Positions 1 to 9,445 of a stretch of 64,000 bases of DNA are shown piece after piece (positions within the stretch are counted from its first letter, which is position 1; each line of letters begins with the position of its first letter). Made by a program: the position numbers and the translations under genes. The notes below the pieces were generated by a model. The model did not search any database. It was not told the DNA's origin and worked only from the letters and a program-made list of their open reading frames with translations. This DNA is from Pseudomonas anuradhapurensis. Lineage in GTDB: Bacteria; Pseudomonadota; Gammaproteobacteria; Pseudomonadales; Pseudomonadaceae. Location of the stretch: NCBI RefSeq assembly GCF_014269225.2, contig NZ_CP077097.1, forward strand, positions 378,001-442,000. The letters run 5' to 3'.

Positions 1-77
1 TGGATGAGTTGCAACAGAAGCTGGAGAGCCTGGCGGATGACTTGATGGTGGAATTGAAGCTGCGGCCGCAGGAGTAA
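1..77 (+). CDS. C-terminal end of an unidentified protein (partial)
   Basis: Only the last 24 codons are in the window. They read in frame from base 3 to a TAA at 75-77. The tail is charged and helical (DELQQKLESLADDL, then LKLRPQE). Too little is present to assign a family. The gene runs towards the convergent rarD gene, with a REP pair in the gap. Confidence 0.5.
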   Translation, partial: DELQQKLESLADDLMVELKLRPQE

Positions 78-87
78 TCAGAGAATG

Positions 88-209
88 CCGGGGCCGCTTT
101 GCGGCCCTTCGCGACACAAGGCCGCTCCTACAGCAAACCGGTTTACCCACAGCTTTCGCGATCCCAGGTAGGAGCGGCCTTGTATCGCGAAGGGCTGCAA
201 GGCAGCCCC
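88..209. repeat. REP pair (REPIN), P. putida type
   Basis: Two REP units lie in inverted orientation. The left holds CGCGACACAAGGCCGCTCCT and the right its reverse complement with one change (AGGAGCGGCCTTGTATCGCG). Each has an outer GC hairpin (GGGGCCGC/GCGGCCC and GGGCTGC/GGCAGCCC). It sits between convergent genes and may act as a transcription end or RNA stabiliser. The same unit recurs at 17,634-17,746. Confidence 0.85.
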
Positions 210-426
210 CTGCGGTTATCCCGATATCACGGGGAAGGCCCTGTGGATAACCTGGGGGTGCACCTCTCCAGCCCACAAGATCCGCGCTCTGCACAGCTTT
301 GCTCAAAAAACACCCAAAAATCAGCAGCTTGTGCACAAAGCACGGGGACGAGGGTGTGGATAACCTTTGGAGATGTCGCTGCAGGCCCCGAGCCACGAGG
401 CTTGCAGCATAATGGTTGTTTTTTGA

Positions 427-1314
427 TCAGCTGCGCTTGCGCAAGCTCAACCACGCATCGACGCTGTACACCGCCAGCCCCGCCCAGATGAACATGAACG
501 CCACCAGTGTGCTCGGCGACAGATGCTCATCGAACAGCAAGACTGCCTGCAGCAGCACCAGGGTTGGCGCCAGGTACTGCAGGAAGCCCAACGTGGTGTA
601 CGGCAGGTGCCGCGCGGCAGCGTTGAAGCACACCAGGGGTATCAGCGTTACTGGCCCTGCGGCCATCAGCCATAACGCTTCGCTGCTGGTGTAGAACGCG
701 CCCTGGGCACTCATTGCCGCCGGGTGCAGCAGCAACCAGCCAAGGGCCAGCGGTACCAGCATCCAGGTTTCCACCACCAGGCCCGGCAGTGCCGCCACCG
801 GCGCCTGTTTGCGGATCAACCCGTAAAAGCCGAAGCTCAGTGCCAGCGCCAGCGACACCCATGGCAGGCTGCCTACGTGCCATACCTGCTGGGCTACGCC
901 CACGGCGGCCATCGCCACTGCCAGCCATTGCAGGCGGCGCAGGCGCTCGCCAAGAATCAGCATGCCCAGCAGCACATTGATCAGCGGGTTGATGTAGTAG
1001 CCCAGGCTGGCCTCGAGCATGCGGCCGTTGTTCACCGACCAGACGTAGGTCAGCCAGTTGCCGGCGATCAGCGCCCCGCTCAGGGCCAGGGTGCCCAGCC
1101 GGCGCGGGTTGTCGCGCAGCTCACGCCACCAGCCAGGGTGTTTCCACACCAACAGCAGCAGTGAGCCGAACAGTGCCGACCACAGTACCCGGTGGACAAT
1201 GATCTCCACCGCCGGGACGCTCTGGATCGCTTTGAAGTACAGGGGAAACAGCCCCCAGATGATGTAGGCGCTGAGGCCCAGTAGGTACCCGCGACGCGGG
1301 TTTGCGGCGTGCAT
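427..1314 (-). CDS. rarD: RarD, EamA/DMT-family permease
   Basis: A 295-residue inner-membrane protein of the drug/metabolite transporter superfamily. Hydrophobic helices run through its whole length, as expected for ten spans in two EamA repeats. The N-terminus (RRGYLLGLSAYIIWGLFPLY) is typical of the RarD subfamily (chloramphenicol-sensitive protein RarD). The substrate is unknown; the family exports small metabolites or drugs. The start at 1314 directly precedes the conserved N-terminus. It is monocistronic. Confidence 0.9.
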   Translation of the reverse strand: MHAANPRRGYLLGLSAYIIWGLFPLYFKAIQSVPAVEIIVHRVLWSALFGSLLLLVWKHPGWWRELRDNPRRLGTLALSGALIAGNWLTYVWSVNNGRMLEASLGYYINPLINVLLGMLILGERLRRLQWLAVAMAAVGVAQQVWHVGSLPWVSLALALSFGFYGLIRKQAPVAALPGLVVETWMLVPLALGWLLLHPAAMSAQGAFYTSSEALWLMAAGPVTLIPLVCFNAAARHLPYTTLGFLQYLAPTLVLLQAVLLFDEHLSPSTLVAFMFIWAGLAVYSVDAWLSLRKRS

Positions 1315-1378
1315 GCAAAATCCTTGCTTAGGTAGCTAAATAACGCGACGCCTATTGTAGACAGAGACGGGCATGCTT

Positions 1379-2353
1379 CTAGAACAATTTCAATGCCGGT
1401 TCATCCAAGGCCGCCAACTGTTCACGTAGTGCCAGAATCTGGTCGCCCCAATAGCGCGGCTGGCCGAACCAGGGGAAGCTGGGCGGGAAGGCGGGGTCGT
1501 CCCAGCGCCGAGCCAGCCAGGCGCTGTAGTGCAGTTGGCGCAGGGCGCGCAGCGGTTCGATCAAGGCCAGTTCGCGCGGGTCGAAATCGTGGAACTCGTT
1601 GTAGCCATCGATCAGCTCGGCGAGTTGCCCCAGGCGCTCCTCACGGTTGCCAGCCAACATCATCCACAGGTCTTGCACGGCCGGGCCCATGCGACAGTCG
1701 TCAAGGTCGACCACGTGGTACACCTCGTCGCGATGCATCAGGTTGCCGGGGTGCAGGTCGCCGTGCAGGCGGATGAGCTGGTGCGGTGTGCGGGTGTAGG
1801 TGTCTTCCACGCGCTTGAGCAGGTCGCGGGCCACCGACTCGAAGGCCGGCAGCAGGTCACGGGGCACAAAGCCGCCTTCCAGCAGGGTGTTCAGCGAGGC
1901 GTGGCCGAAGTTTTCCACAGCCAGCGCCTCGCGGTGCTCGAACGGTTTGCTGGCGCCTACGGCATGCAGGCGACCAAGCAGCTGGCCAAGGCGGTAGAGC
2001 TGGTCAAGGTTGCCTGGCTCCGGGGCGTGGCCGCCACGGCGGGGGAACAGCGCGAAGCGGAAACCCTGATGTTCGAACAAGCTGCGGCCGTGGTGCTGCA
2101 GTGGCGCAACCACCGGCACTTCGCAGTCGGCCAGTTCGGCGGTGAAGCTATGCTCTTCGAGGATGGCCGCATCGCTCCAACGGCCTGGGCGGTAGAACTT
2201 GGCCACCAGCGGCTGCGCGCCCTCGATACCCACCTGGTAGACGCGGTTCTCGTAGCTGTTCAGCGCCAGCACCCGGGCATCGCTGAGAAAGCCCAGGCTT
2301 TCCACGGCGTCCAGGACTAGGTCGGGGGTGAGGGTGTCGAAGGGGTGGGACAT
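1379..2353 (-). CDS. srkA: SrkA, stress response kinase (YihE/RdoA)
   Basis: A 324-residue cytosolic serine/threonine kinase of the choline-kinase-like (APH) fold. The catalytic loop reads LIRLHGDLHPGNLMH, with the Brenner-type HGDLHPGN motif, followed by the metal-binding segment HVVDLDDCRMGPAVQDLW. In E. coli the family protects cells from envelope and Cpx-linked stress; that role is inferred here from family. Length matches the family (about 325). It is transcribed alone. Confidence 0.9.
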   Translation of the reverse strand: MSHPFDTLTPDLVLDAVESLGFLSDARVLALNSYENRVYQVGIEGAQPLVAKFYRPGRWSDAAILEEHSFTAELADCEVPVVAPLQHHGRSLFEHQGFRFALFPRRGGHAPEPGNLDQLYRLGQLLGRLHAVGASKPFEHREALAVENFGHASLNTLLEGGFVPRDLLPAFESVARDLLKRVEDTYTRTPHQLIRLHGDLHPGNLMHRDEVYHVVDLDDCRMGPAVQDLWMMLAGNREERLGQLAELIDGYNEFHDFDPRELALIEPLRALRQLHYSAWLARRWDDPAFPPSFPWFGQPRYWGDQILALREQLAALDEPALKLF

Positions 2354-2448
2354 GAGGGCTCCGGGGGGTAAGCGGCATGGGGGCCATGGTACCGCGTTAT
2401 GCCTGTGTCGGCCTCTTCACGGGCACACCCGCGCACCGCGCAACCAGC

Positions 2449-3231
2449 CTAGGCGGGAACCCCGATCAACACATAAGAAGGATGAAACTGCACCCGTACC
2501 GTACTGCCATTCGCCACCCGGTGCTCAGCCAGCCAGTGCGCCTCGGCAAACGCACACAGCGTCTGCCCGTTGCCCAGCGCCAGCCGCACCTCGCTCGGCC
2601 CATCAGGCTCCGCCAGCACTTGCTCCACCGTCGCCTTCAGGCAGTTGCTACCCGTTTCGGCCTCTTCCCCTGGCGCCAGCAACCGCACCCACCCGGCCTT
2701 GAGCAGCGCCACCACCGTTGTTCCCGGAGTCAGCTCCAGCCGGGCAGTGCTGTCATGCGTGATCAGCGCCTCGATCTCCAGCCCGCCGCCCAAGGCCAGG
2801 CTGACGCGATCATGCCGTCCCTCGCGGCGAAGGCCGCTGACCTGCCCCTGCAACTGGTTGCGCGCGCTGGTGCGCAGCATCAGGCGACCAAGCAGGTCGA
2901 GGTCACTGGACTGTTCGGCCGCTTCGAGGATTTGCGCCTGCAGGGCCTGCAGGCGCTGATACAGGCGCAGTACCCGCTCGCCTTCCAGCGACAAGCGGGC
3001 ACCACCGCCGCCACGCCCGCCGGTGCTGCGCTCGACCAGCGGCCGGCTGGCCAGGTTGTTGAGTTCGTCGATGGCGTCCCAGGCGGCCTTGTAGCTGATC
3101 CCCGCTGCCTTGGCGGCGCGGGTGATAGAGCCTTGCTCGGCAATGTGATGCAGCAGGGCGATGCGCTGGGGGCGGCGGGCGATATGCTGGGTGAGGAGGG
3201 CGGGCAGGGACATAGGTAATGTAGTCGTCAA
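2449..3231 (-). CDS. ModE-type LysR-like regulator with TOBE domains
   Basis: 260 residues. The N-terminal winged helix (about 20-110) has the ModE signature: GSITRAAKAAGISYKAAWDA, then the glycine-rich wing STGGRGGGGARLS. The C-terminal half (about 125-258) looks like two TOBE/Mop modules that bind molybdate or tungstate. The family represses molybdate-uptake genes when the oxyanion is bound. No modABC lies in this window, so its target is elsewhere or different. It may be modE, but the symbol is withheld because the context is missing. Confidence 0.8.
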   Translation of the reverse strand: MTTTLPMSLPALLTQHIARRPQRIALLHHIAEQGSITRAAKAAGISYKAAWDAIDELNNLASRPLVERSTGGRGGGGARLSLEGERVLRLYQRLQALQAQILEAAEQSSDLDLLGRLMLRTSARNQLQGQVSGLRREGRHDRVSLALGGGLEIEALITHDSTARLELTPGTTVVALLKAGWVRLLAPGEEAETGSNCLKATVEQVLAEPDGPSEVRLALGNGQTLCAFAEAHWLAEHRVANGSTVRVQFHPSYVLIGVPA

Positions 3232-3269
3232 CGGATAAAGGGACGGTGCCTCTCCTGTTCGGGCCAGTC

Positions 3270-3382
3270 AAGTGAGCCGGGGCCGTTTCGCGCCCCATCG
3301 CCGGCAAGCCAGTTCCTGCAGGGGCAACGTTGACTCCACGGCAACGCTCTCCGTGCAGGAGCCGGCTTGCCAGTGATGGGGC
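3270..3382. repeat. REP-like inverted repeat
   Basis: An imperfect inverted pair built on CCGGCAAGCCAGTTCCTGCA and TGCAGGAGCCGGCTTGCCAG, with outer CGCCCCATCGCC and GTGATGGGGC. It fills the gap between the ModE-type gene and comF. The core sequence differs from the other REP classes in this window. Confidence 0.75.
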
Positions 3383-3390
3383 ACCTGAAA

Positions 3391-4122
3391 TCACACATGA
3401 CCCGGCTTGGGCGTGCGTGCCAGGCAATACACATCGACCTGCCGCGCCCCGGCCTTGCGGAGTACTTCGGCAACCGCCTGCGCGGTGGCGCCGGTAGTCA
3501 GCACGTCATCGACGATGGCGACATGCCTGCCCGTCAACTCGCCTGCCACGGCGAACGCCTGGCGCAAATTGCGCCGCCTTGCCGATGCATCCAGTTGCTG
3601 TTGTGCAGGCGTGTCGCGGGTGCGTGCCAGCAACCGTTCGTCGCAATGTATGCCGAGTTGTGCCGACAACCAGCGCGCCAACATGCCTGCCTGGTTGAAG
3701 CCGCGCTCGCGCAGTCGACGCCTGGCCAGGGGCACCGGCAACAGCAGGTCGGGCCGGGCCAGCCCTTCGGCGAAGCGATGCAGCAAGCCATGCCCGAGCA
3801 TTTGGGCCATCAGTCGCCCCAGGGGCCACTGGCGCTTGTGCTTGAAGCGGCTGACCAGCGTGTCTACCGGAAAGCCGAAATGCCACAGCGCAACCACCCG
3901 CTCGAAAGCCGGCGCACGGCGGCTGCACTGCGCGCAGGTCAGGCCAGCCATTGGCATGGGCAGGGCGCAGCGCAGGCATTGATCAACCAGCCAGGGCAGC
4001 TCCTGTTCGCAGGCGACGCACAACGGGTAGGCCTGCTCGGCACGTTCGTCGCACAATAGACACGTTTGATTAATAATTAACCACTTGTAAACCAGCCTTT
4101 TCCATTGCGGTTGACAGTTCAT
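3391..4122 (-). CDS. ComF family phosphoribosyltransferase-like protein
   Basis: 243 residues. An N-terminal zinc-finger-like cluster (CLLCDERAEQAYPLCVACE, then CLRC and CAQC) precedes a type I phosphoribosyltransferase fold whose PRPP loop is VAIVDDVLTTGATA near residue 205. The family includes the DNA-uptake protein ComF/GntX; no enzymatic activity is established. The ATG at 4122 is chosen because GGAAGG precedes it; the frame stays open to 4239, but that stretch crosses the bio promoter. It diverges from bioB. Confidence 0.85.
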   Translation of the reverse strand: MNCQPQWKRLVYKWLIINQTCLLCDERAEQAYPLCVACEQELPWLVDQCLRCALPMPMAGLTCAQCSRRAPAFERVVALWHFGFPVDTLVSRFKHKRQWPLGRLMAQMLGHGLLHRFAEGLARPDLLLPVPLARRRLRERGFNQAGMLARWLSAQLGIHCDERLLARTRDTPAQQQLDASARRRNLRQAFAVAGELTGRHVAIVDDVLTTGATAQAVAEVLRKAGARQVDVYCLARTPKPGHV

Positions 4123-4139
4123 AGGCCTTCCATGACTAT
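4085..4139 (+). promoter_or_regulatory. BirA operator and bioB promoter
   Basis: TTGTAAACC (4085-4093), 15 bases, then GGTTGACAG (4109-4117) matches the BirA operator pattern TTGTAAACC-N14/16-GGTTTACAA. The right half-site contains a perfect -35 TTGACA (4111-4116), and 17 bases later lies a weak -10 GACTAT (4134-4139). Bound BirA-biotinyl-AMP would cover the -35 box. The operator also lies at the start of the divergent comF gene, so that gene could be affected too. Confidence 0.8.
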
Positions 4140-4211
4140 GCGAGCTATCCGTGATGCGCTGGCGGGCTTTCCTATCCCGGCGCCAGCTACAGCCTAAACA
4201 AGGAAACACCG

Positions 4212-5270
4212 ATGAGCGCCAGCACAACTGCAACAACACGTCACGACTGGTCCCTGGCCGAGGTCAAGGCGCTGTTCCAGCAACCGTTCAATGACTTGCT
4301 GTTCCAGGCGCAGACCGTGCACCGCGCGCACTTCGACCCGAACCGCGTGCAGGTTTCGACCTTGCTGTCGATCAAGACCGGCGCCTGCCCGGAAGATTGC
4401 AAATATTGTCCGCAATCCGGCCACTACAACACCGGGCTGGAAAAACAGAAGCTGATGGAAGTGCAGAAGGTGCTGGAAGAAGCCGCACGCGCCAAGGCCA
4501 TCGGCTCCACCCGCTTCTGCATGGGCGCGGCCTGGAAGCACCCGTCGGCCAAAGACATGCCCTACGTGCTGGAAATGGTCAAAGGCGTGAAGGCCATGGG
4601 CCTGGAAACCTGCATGACCCTCGGCAAGCTCGACCAGGAGCAGACCAAGGCCCTGGCCCAGGCCGGCCTGGATTACTACAACCACAACCTCGATACCTCG
4701 CCGGAGTTCTACGGCAGCATCATCACCACCCGCACCTACAGCGAGCGCCTGCAGACCCTGGCCTACGTGCGTGATGCCGGGATGAAGATCTGTTCCGGCG
4801 GCATCCTCGGCATGGGCGAGTCGCTGGACGACCGCGCCGGCCTGCTGATCCAGCTGGCCAACCTGCCCGAGCACCCGGAGTCGGTACCGATCAACATGCT
4901 GGTCAAGGTCGCCGGCACGCCGCTGGCCGAGGAAGAGGACGTCGACCCGTTCGACTTCATCCGCATGCTGGCGGTGGCGCGTATCCTCATGCCCAAGTCG
5001 CACGTGCGCCTGTCGGCCGGCCGTGAGCAGATGAACGAGCAGATGCAGGCCCTGGCCTTCATGGCGGGCGCCAACTCGATCTTCTACGGCGAAAAACTGC
5101 TGACCACTGCCAACCCGCAGGCCGACAAGGACATGCAACTGTTCGCACGCCTGGGCATCCAGCCCGAAGCACGTGAGGAACATGCCGACGAAGTGCACCA
5201 GGCAGCCATCGAGCAGGCGCTGGTCGAGCAGCGCAGCAGCGAGATGTTCTACAACGCCGCGTCTGCCTGA
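4212..5270 (+). CDS. bioB: Biotin synthase BioB
   Basis: 352 residues. This radical-SAM enzyme inserts sulfur into dethiobiotin to form biotin. The 4Fe-4S motif [10 protein letters not shown] (CxxxCxxC) lies near residue 60. Later conserved stretches such as [23 protein letters not shown] and [11 protein letters not shown] are typical; the last belongs to the auxiliary 2Fe-2S part. It is the first gene of bioBFHCD and is followed after one base by bioF. It is likely repressed by BirA through the operator at 4085-4117. Confidence 0.97.
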   Translation: MSASTTATTRHDWSLAEVKALFQQPFNDLLFQAQTVHRAHFDPNRVQVSTLLSIKTGACPEDCKYCPQSGHYNTGLEKQKLMEVQKVLEEAARAKAIGSTRFCMGAAWKHPSAKDMPYVLEMVKGVKAMGLETCMTLGKLDQEQTKALAQAGLDYYNHNLDTSPEFYGSIITTRTYSERLQTLAYVRDAGMKICSGGILGMGESLDDRAGLLIQLANLPEHPESVPINMLVKVAGTPLAEEEDVDPFDFIRMLAVARILMPKSHVRLSAGREQMNEQMQALAFMAGANSIFYGEKLLTTANPQADKDMQLFARLGIQPEAREEHADEVHQAAIEQALVEQRSSEMFYNAASA

Positions 5271-5271
5271 G

Positions 5272-6444
5272 ATGGCCTTCGACCTGGCCGCGCGCCTGGC
5301 CGAACGGCGCGCGGCGGACCTGTATCGGCAGCGGCCACTGCTGCAGAGCCCGCAGGGGCCGCAAGTGGTGGTCGACGGCCAGCCCCTGCTGGCCTTCTGC
5401 AGCAACGATTACCTGGGCCTGGCCAACCACCCGCAGGTGATTGCCGCCTGGCAGGCCGGCGCCGAGCGCTGGGGCGTCGGTGGTGGCGCCTCGCACCTGG
5501 TGGTCGGCCACAGCACCCCGCACCATCAGGTGGAAGAGGCCCTGGCCGAACTCACCGGGCGCCCGCGCGCGCTGCTGTTCTCCACCGGCTACATGGCCAA
5601 CCTGGGCGCTATCACTGCGCTGGTGGGGCAGGGTGACACGGTGCTGCAGGACCGTTTGAACCACGCTTCGCTGCTGGATGGCGGGCTGCTCAGCGGGGCC
5701 CGTTTCAGCCGCTACCTGCACAACGACCCGGCCAGCCTGGCCAGCCGCCTGGACAAGGCGGTCGGCAATACCCTGGTGGTGACCGATGGCGTGTTCAGCA
5801 TGGACGGTGACCTGGCCGACCTGCCGGCACTGGCCGCTGTCGCCAAGGCGCGCGGCGCGTGGCTGATGGTCGACGATGCCCATGGCCTGGGCTCCCTCGG
5901 CAATCAGGGCGGCGGTGTCGTCGAGCACTTCGGCCTGGGCGTGGATGAGGTTCCGGTGTTGATTGGCACGCTGGGCAAGGCGTGCGGTACCGCCGGTGCC
6001 TTTGTCGCTGGCAGCGAAGAACTGATCGAGGCGCTGGTGCAATTCGCCCGCCCCTACATCTACACCACCAGCCAGCCACCGGCGCTGGCCTGCGCCACGC
6101 TGAAAAGCCTGGAACTGTTGCGCCGCGAAACCTGGCGCCGCGAGCACCTGGCGGCGTTGATTCGCCAGTTCCGCGAGGGCGCGCAGCAGATCGGGCTGCA
6201 ATTGATGGACAGCCCGACGCCGATTCAGCCGATCGTCATCGGCGACAGCGCGCAGGCCCTGCGCCTGTCGCGCATGCTGCGCGAGCGCGGCCTGCTGGTG
6301 ACGGCCATCCGCCCGCCTACTGTACCGGCGGGTAGCGCACGCCTGCGGGTGACCTTGAGCGCCGCCCACAGTGAGGCGCAGGTGCAGCTATTGTTGAATG
6401 CATTGGCCGAGTGTTATCCACAGTTGGAGAGCGCCGATGCGTAA
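5272..6444 (+). CDS. bioF: 8-amino-7-oxononanoate synthase BioF
   Basis: 390 residues, a PLP-dependent alpha-oxoamine synthase that condenses pimeloyl-ACP (or pimeloyl-CoA) with alanine. Visible motifs are [12 protein letters not shown] near the start, [18 protein letters not shown] (PLP ring and pyridine-nitrogen contacts) and [13 protein letters not shown] with the Schiff-base lysine. The ATG at 5272 lies one base after the bioB stop, which implies translational coupling. The length equals the usual size. Confidence 0.96.
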   Translation: MAFDLAARLAERRAADLYRQRPLLQSPQGPQVVVDGQPLLAFCSNDYLGLANHPQVIAAWQAGAERWGVGGGASHLVVGHSTPHHQVEEALAELTGRPRALLFSTGYMANLGAITALVGQGDTVLQDRLNHASLLDGGLLSGARFSRYLHNDPASLASRLDKAVGNTLVVTDGVFSMDGDLADLPALAAVAKARGAWLMVDDAHGLGSLGNQGGGVVEHFGLGVDEVPVLIGTLGKACGTAGAFVAGSEELIEALVQFARPYIYTTSQPPALACATLKSLELLRRETWRREHLAALIRQFREGAQQIGLQLMDSPTPIQPIVIGDSAQALRLSRMLRERGLLVTAIRPPTVPAGSARLRVTLSAAHSEAQVQLLLNALAECYPQLESADA

Positions 6445-7168
6445 TCGACTTGTTCTGTTGCCCGGCTGGGGCCTGGGCACTGCGTCCCTGGAGCCGCTGG
6501 CCGCCAGCCTGCGCGGCCAGGACGCCCGCCTGCAGGTAGAGCTGATGCCCCTGCCGGAGCTGCCTCACAGCGATGTCCAGGCCTGGATCGAGTACCTCGA
6601 TCGCAAGCTGCCGAACGATGCCTGGCTGGGTGGCTGGTCGTTCGGCGGGATGCTGGCCAGCGCCCTGGCGCACAAGCGCGGCGACCACTGCTGTGGCCTG
6701 CTGACCCTGGCCAGCAACCCTAGTTTCGTCGTGCGCCCGGGCTGGCCCCACGGCATGGCCGAAGATACCTTCGGCACCTTCCTCGACGGCTGCCGTAGCC
6801 ATACCCAGGTCACCCTCAAGCGGTTCCGTACGCTATGCAGCGACGGTGCCCAGCAACCCCGTACCCTGCTGCGCCAGTTGGGTATCGGCGTGCCGGACAC
6901 CGACCCGTTGTACCTGGCCACCGGCCTGGAAGTGCTGGCCAAGCTGGATACCCGCGAAGCCCTGCAGGCCTACGCCGGCCCGCAGCTGCACCTGTTCGCC
7001 GGCAGCGACGCACTGGTGCCGGCAGAAGCGGCTAAAACCCTGAGCGAGCTGTTGCCTGATGTGGAAGTGGGCCTGGTCGAAGACAGTTCCCACGCGTTCC
7101 TGCTGGAGTACCCGCAGGAGCTGGCGGCGGGCATCAAGAGTTTCCTGCATGAGAGTGGCGATGACTGA
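6437..7168 (+). CDS. bioH: Pimeloyl-ACP methyl ester esterase BioH
   Basis: 243 residues, an alpha/beta hydrolase. The N-terminus [11 protein letters not shown] carries the oxyanion-hole region, GGWSFGGML the nucleophile elbow (GWSFG), and [10 protein letters not shown] the catalytic histidine. It releases methanol from pimeloyl-ACP methyl ester and so ends the BioC/BioH route to the pimelate moiety. The start overlaps the end of bioF by 8 bases, which fits coupled translation in the operon. Confidence 0.94.
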   Translation: MRNRLVLLPGWGLGTASLEPLAASLRGQDARLQVELMPLPELPHSDVQAWIEYLDRKLPNDAWLGGWSFGGMLASALAHKRGDHCCGLLTLASNPSFVVRPGWPHGMAEDTFGTFLDGCRSHTQVTLKRFRTLCSDGAQQPRTLLRQLGIGVPDTDPLYLATGLEVLAKLDTREALQAYAGPQLHLFAGSDALVPAEAAKTLSELLPDVEVGLVEDSSHAFLLEYPQELAAGIKSFLHESGDD

Positions 7169-7979
7169 CCTTTCCCGTCCGACCCTGCCTGGCGCACTGC
7201 CCGACAAGCGCCAGGTGGCGGCTTCGTTCTCCCGCGCTGCGGCCAGCTATGACAGCGTGGCGGCGCTGCAGCGTGCCGTGGGCCTGAACCTGCTGGCGCA
7301 GTTGCCGCAAGGCCTGCAGCCGTCGCGCTGGCTGGACCTGGGCAGCGGCACCGGCCACTTCAGCCGGGCGCTGGCCGAGCGTTTCGCCGCCGCCAGCGGC
7401 GTGGCGGTGGATATCGCCGAAGGCATGCTGCGCCATGCGCGCAACGAGCAAGGTGGGGCGCACTATCACGTCGCTGGCGATGCCGAGCGCTTGCCGTTGC
7501 GGGATGCCAGCGTCGACCTGGTGTTTTCCAGCCTGGCGGTGCAATGGTGCGACCAGTTTGCCAGCGTGCTGGCAGAAGCGCGGCGGGTATTGCGACCGGG
7601 CGGTGTGCTGGCCTTCAGTAGCCTGTGCGTGGGTACCCTGGATGAACTGCGCGCCAGTTGGCAGGCGGTGGATGGCCTGGTGCATGTGAACCGCTTCCGT
7701 CGCTTCGAAGACTACCAGCGGCTGTGTGCGGCCAGCGGCCTCGAGCAACTCCAACTGCAGCGTTGCCCGCATGTGCTGCACTACCCTGATGTGCGCAGCC
7801 TGACCCACGAACTGAAAGCCCTGGGTGCGCACAACCTGAACCCAGGGCGGCCTTCCGGGCTGACGGGCCGGGCGCGCATGCAGGGCTTGCTGCAGGCCTA
7901 CGAGGCGTTTCGCCAGCCCCAAGGGCTGCCAGCCACTTATCAAGTGGTCTATGGTGTGTTGCGCAAGACACAGGCGTGA
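7161..7979 (+). CDS. bioC: Malonyl-ACP O-methyltransferase BioC
   Basis: 272 residues, an S-adenosylmethionine methyltransferase that caps malonyl-ACP as its methyl ester to prime pimelate synthesis. Motif I is [15 protein letters not shown]; the SAM-binding acidic end follows in [10 protein letters not shown], and the post-motif region in [14 protein letters not shown]. The ATG at 7161 overlaps the bioH stop by 8 bases. Order and overlaps match the pseudomonad bio operon. Confidence 0.95.
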   Translation: MTDLSRPTLPGALPDKRQVAASFSRAAASYDSVAALQRAVGLNLLAQLPQGLQPSRWLDLGSGTGHFSRALAERFAAASGVAVDIAEGMLRHARNEQGGAHYHVAGDAERLPLRDASVDLVFSSLAVQWCDQFASVLAEARRVLRPGGVLAFSSLCVGTLDELRASWQAVDGLVHVNRFRRFEDYQRLCAASGLEQLQLQRCPHVLHYPDVRSLTHELKALGAHNLNPGRPSGLTGRARMQGLLQAYEAFRQPQGLPATYQVVYGVLRKTQA

Positions 7980-7989
7980 GGGGAGCGAG

Positions 7990-8670
7990 ATGAGCCAGGC
8001 CTATTTCATTGCCGGTACCGATACCGACGTTGGCAAGACCACCATCGCTGCCGGGCTGTTGCATGCGGCGCGCCTGCAAGGCTTGAGTACGCTGGGGGCC
8101 AAGCCGGTGGCGTCGGGTTGCACGATGACGGCGAAAGGGCTGCGCAACAGCGATGCCCAGGCGCTGATCGATGAAAGCTCGATCAAGCTGCCCTACGAGC
8201 AGGTCAACCCGTTTGCCTTCGAGCCGGCTATCGCACCCCATGTGGCAGCACGTGAGGCGGGGGTGACCCTTGCGGTACCGGAGCTGCTCGCGGCGATGCG
8301 CAATGTGCTGCAACAGAATGCCGATTTCACCCTGATCGAAGGGGCCGGCGGTTGGCGCGTGCCGTTGTCGGGGCAGGCCAACCTGTCCGACCTGGCCATT
8401 GCCCTCAAGCTGCCGGTGATCCTCGTAGTGGGGGTGCGGCTGGGGTGCATCAGCCATGCCCTGCTCAGCGCCGAGGCAATCGCCCGTGACGGGCTGCAAC
8501 TGGTGGGATGGGTGGCGAACATCATCGAACCCCGTACTTCGCGGCTGGAAGAGAACCTGGCCAGCCTGGCTGAGCGGTTGCCGGCGCCTTGCCTGGGGCG
8601 GGTGCCCAAGCTCAAGCAGGCCAGCGCCGATATGGTGGCCGAGCATCTGCAGCTGGATCTGCTGGATTAG
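7990..8670 (+). CDS. bioD: Dethiobiotin synthetase BioD
   Basis: 226 residues, an ATP-dependent carboxylase that forms the ureido ring of dethiobiotin from diaminopelargonic acid. The P-loop is GTDTDVGKTTIAAG, and the substrate/Mg site includes the EGAGGWRVPL stretch. The ATG at 7990 follows GGGAGCGAG, a good ribosome site. It is the last bio gene here. bioA is not in the window, so the aminotransferase step is encoded elsewhere. Confidence 0.95.
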   Translation: MSQAYFIAGTDTDVGKTTIAAGLLHAARLQGLSTLGAKPVASGCTMTAKGLRNSDAQALIDESSIKLPYEQVNPFAFEPAIAPHVAAREAGVTLAVPELLAAMRNVLQQNADFTLIEGAGGWRVPLSGQANLSDLAIALKLPVILVVGVRLGCISHALLSAEAIARDGLQLVGWVANIIEPRTSRLEENLASLAERLPAPCLGRVPKLKQASADMVAEHLQLDLLD

Positions 8671-8864
8671 GCGGTTCCAGGCCAGGCCCCTCCGCGGGCA
8701 CGGCCGCTCCGGCAGGTACTGCGCGGGGTTCAGGTAATCGGGCTACCAGGTATACCCGGGGCCTATCGAATGGCACCAGGCCATTAGGGATTTAAACGGG
8801 CCTTTTTGCGCCCGGCCTGCTTTAATTGGGCCTGTTCGTCATCCAGCGTCAATGGAGTCCTGAC

Positions 8865-9161
8865 ATGGAAATCACCGGTAGCTCCGCCTACTACGCAGGC
8901 CTGAGCGCAATCCAGACCGGCCAGAACCGCGTCGATCAGGCTGCCAGCCAGATTGCCAATACCACCGCCGAACGTTCTGCCACCAGCCAGTCCAGCGACT
9001 TTCAGGCTGAACGCTTGCGCGCGGTCGACCGCAGCCAGCAGATGGACCTCGCCACCAGCACCGTGCAATTGGCCGTGGGCAACCATGAGGTCGAGCTTGG
9101 CGTGAAGATCGCCAAGGCATCCGACGAAATGCTCGGCCGGTTCATCGATACCTACGCCTGA
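8865..9161 (+). CDS. Small conserved protein, flagellar-rod-like N-terminus, unknown function
   Basis: 98 residues with no signal peptide. The N-terminus (SAYYAGLSAIQTGQNRVDQA, then ASQIANTTAE) resembles the helix that opens flagellar rod and hook proteins and ends in an ANxxAN-like motif. The C-terminus (VELGVKIAKASDEMLGRFID) also looks like their C-terminal helix. No central domain is present. The similarity is my inference and could be superficial. As I recall, the gene keeps its place next to bioD in P. aeruginosa. The ATG follows GGAGTCCTGAC. Confidence 0.7.
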   Translation: MEITGSSAYYAGLSAIQTGQNRVDQAASQIANTTAERSATSQSSDFQAERLRAVDRSQQMDLATSTVQLAVGNHEVELGVKIAKASDEMLGRFIDTYA

Positions 9162-9191
9162 TACGGCGGCCTTTCCCGAACCCGACGCTAT

Positions 9192-9285
9192 CCCTGTGGG
9201 AGCGGCTTTGCCCGCGAATGCGTCCGCCCGGACATCTCTGTTTTCCGGGCTGGCCCATTCGTGGGTAAACCCGCTCCCACAGGGG
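9192..9285. repeat. REP pair (TGTGGGAGCGG class)
   Basis: CCCTGTGGGAGCGGCTTTGC and the inverted unit GGTAAACCCGCTCCCACAGG flank a central hairpin built on CCGCCCGG and CCGGGCTGG. It lies between the small unknown gene and the acyl-CoA dehydrogenase promoter. Confidence 0.85.
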
Positions 9286-9346
9286 TTGTGTCATGGCTTG
9301 GCGTTTTTGCCATTTTTCGTGGCGTAAATGGCACCATAGTCCATCC

Positions 9347-9390
9347 TTGACATAAGACGGAGCTAAACGTAAGTTTCAAACAACTGTTTG
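9347..9390 (+). promoter_or_regulatory. Promoter with PsrA-like operator
   Basis: TTGACA (9347-9352), 17 bases, then TAAGTT (9370-9375) form a sigma70-type promoter. Immediately downstream TCAAACAACTGTTTGA (9376-9391) has the form CAAAC-N4-GTTTG, which matches the PsrA recognition pattern (G/C)AAAC-N2-4-GTTT(G/C). PsrA is a TetR-type repressor of beta-oxidation genes released by long-chain fatty acids. The operator overlaps the expected start point near 9382, a position suited to repression. Confidence 0.65.
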
Positions 9391-9445
9391 ATCGTTGCCG
9401 CATGGCGCGCGTCACCCCACAGAACTCACCTAGAGGTTCATCGCA

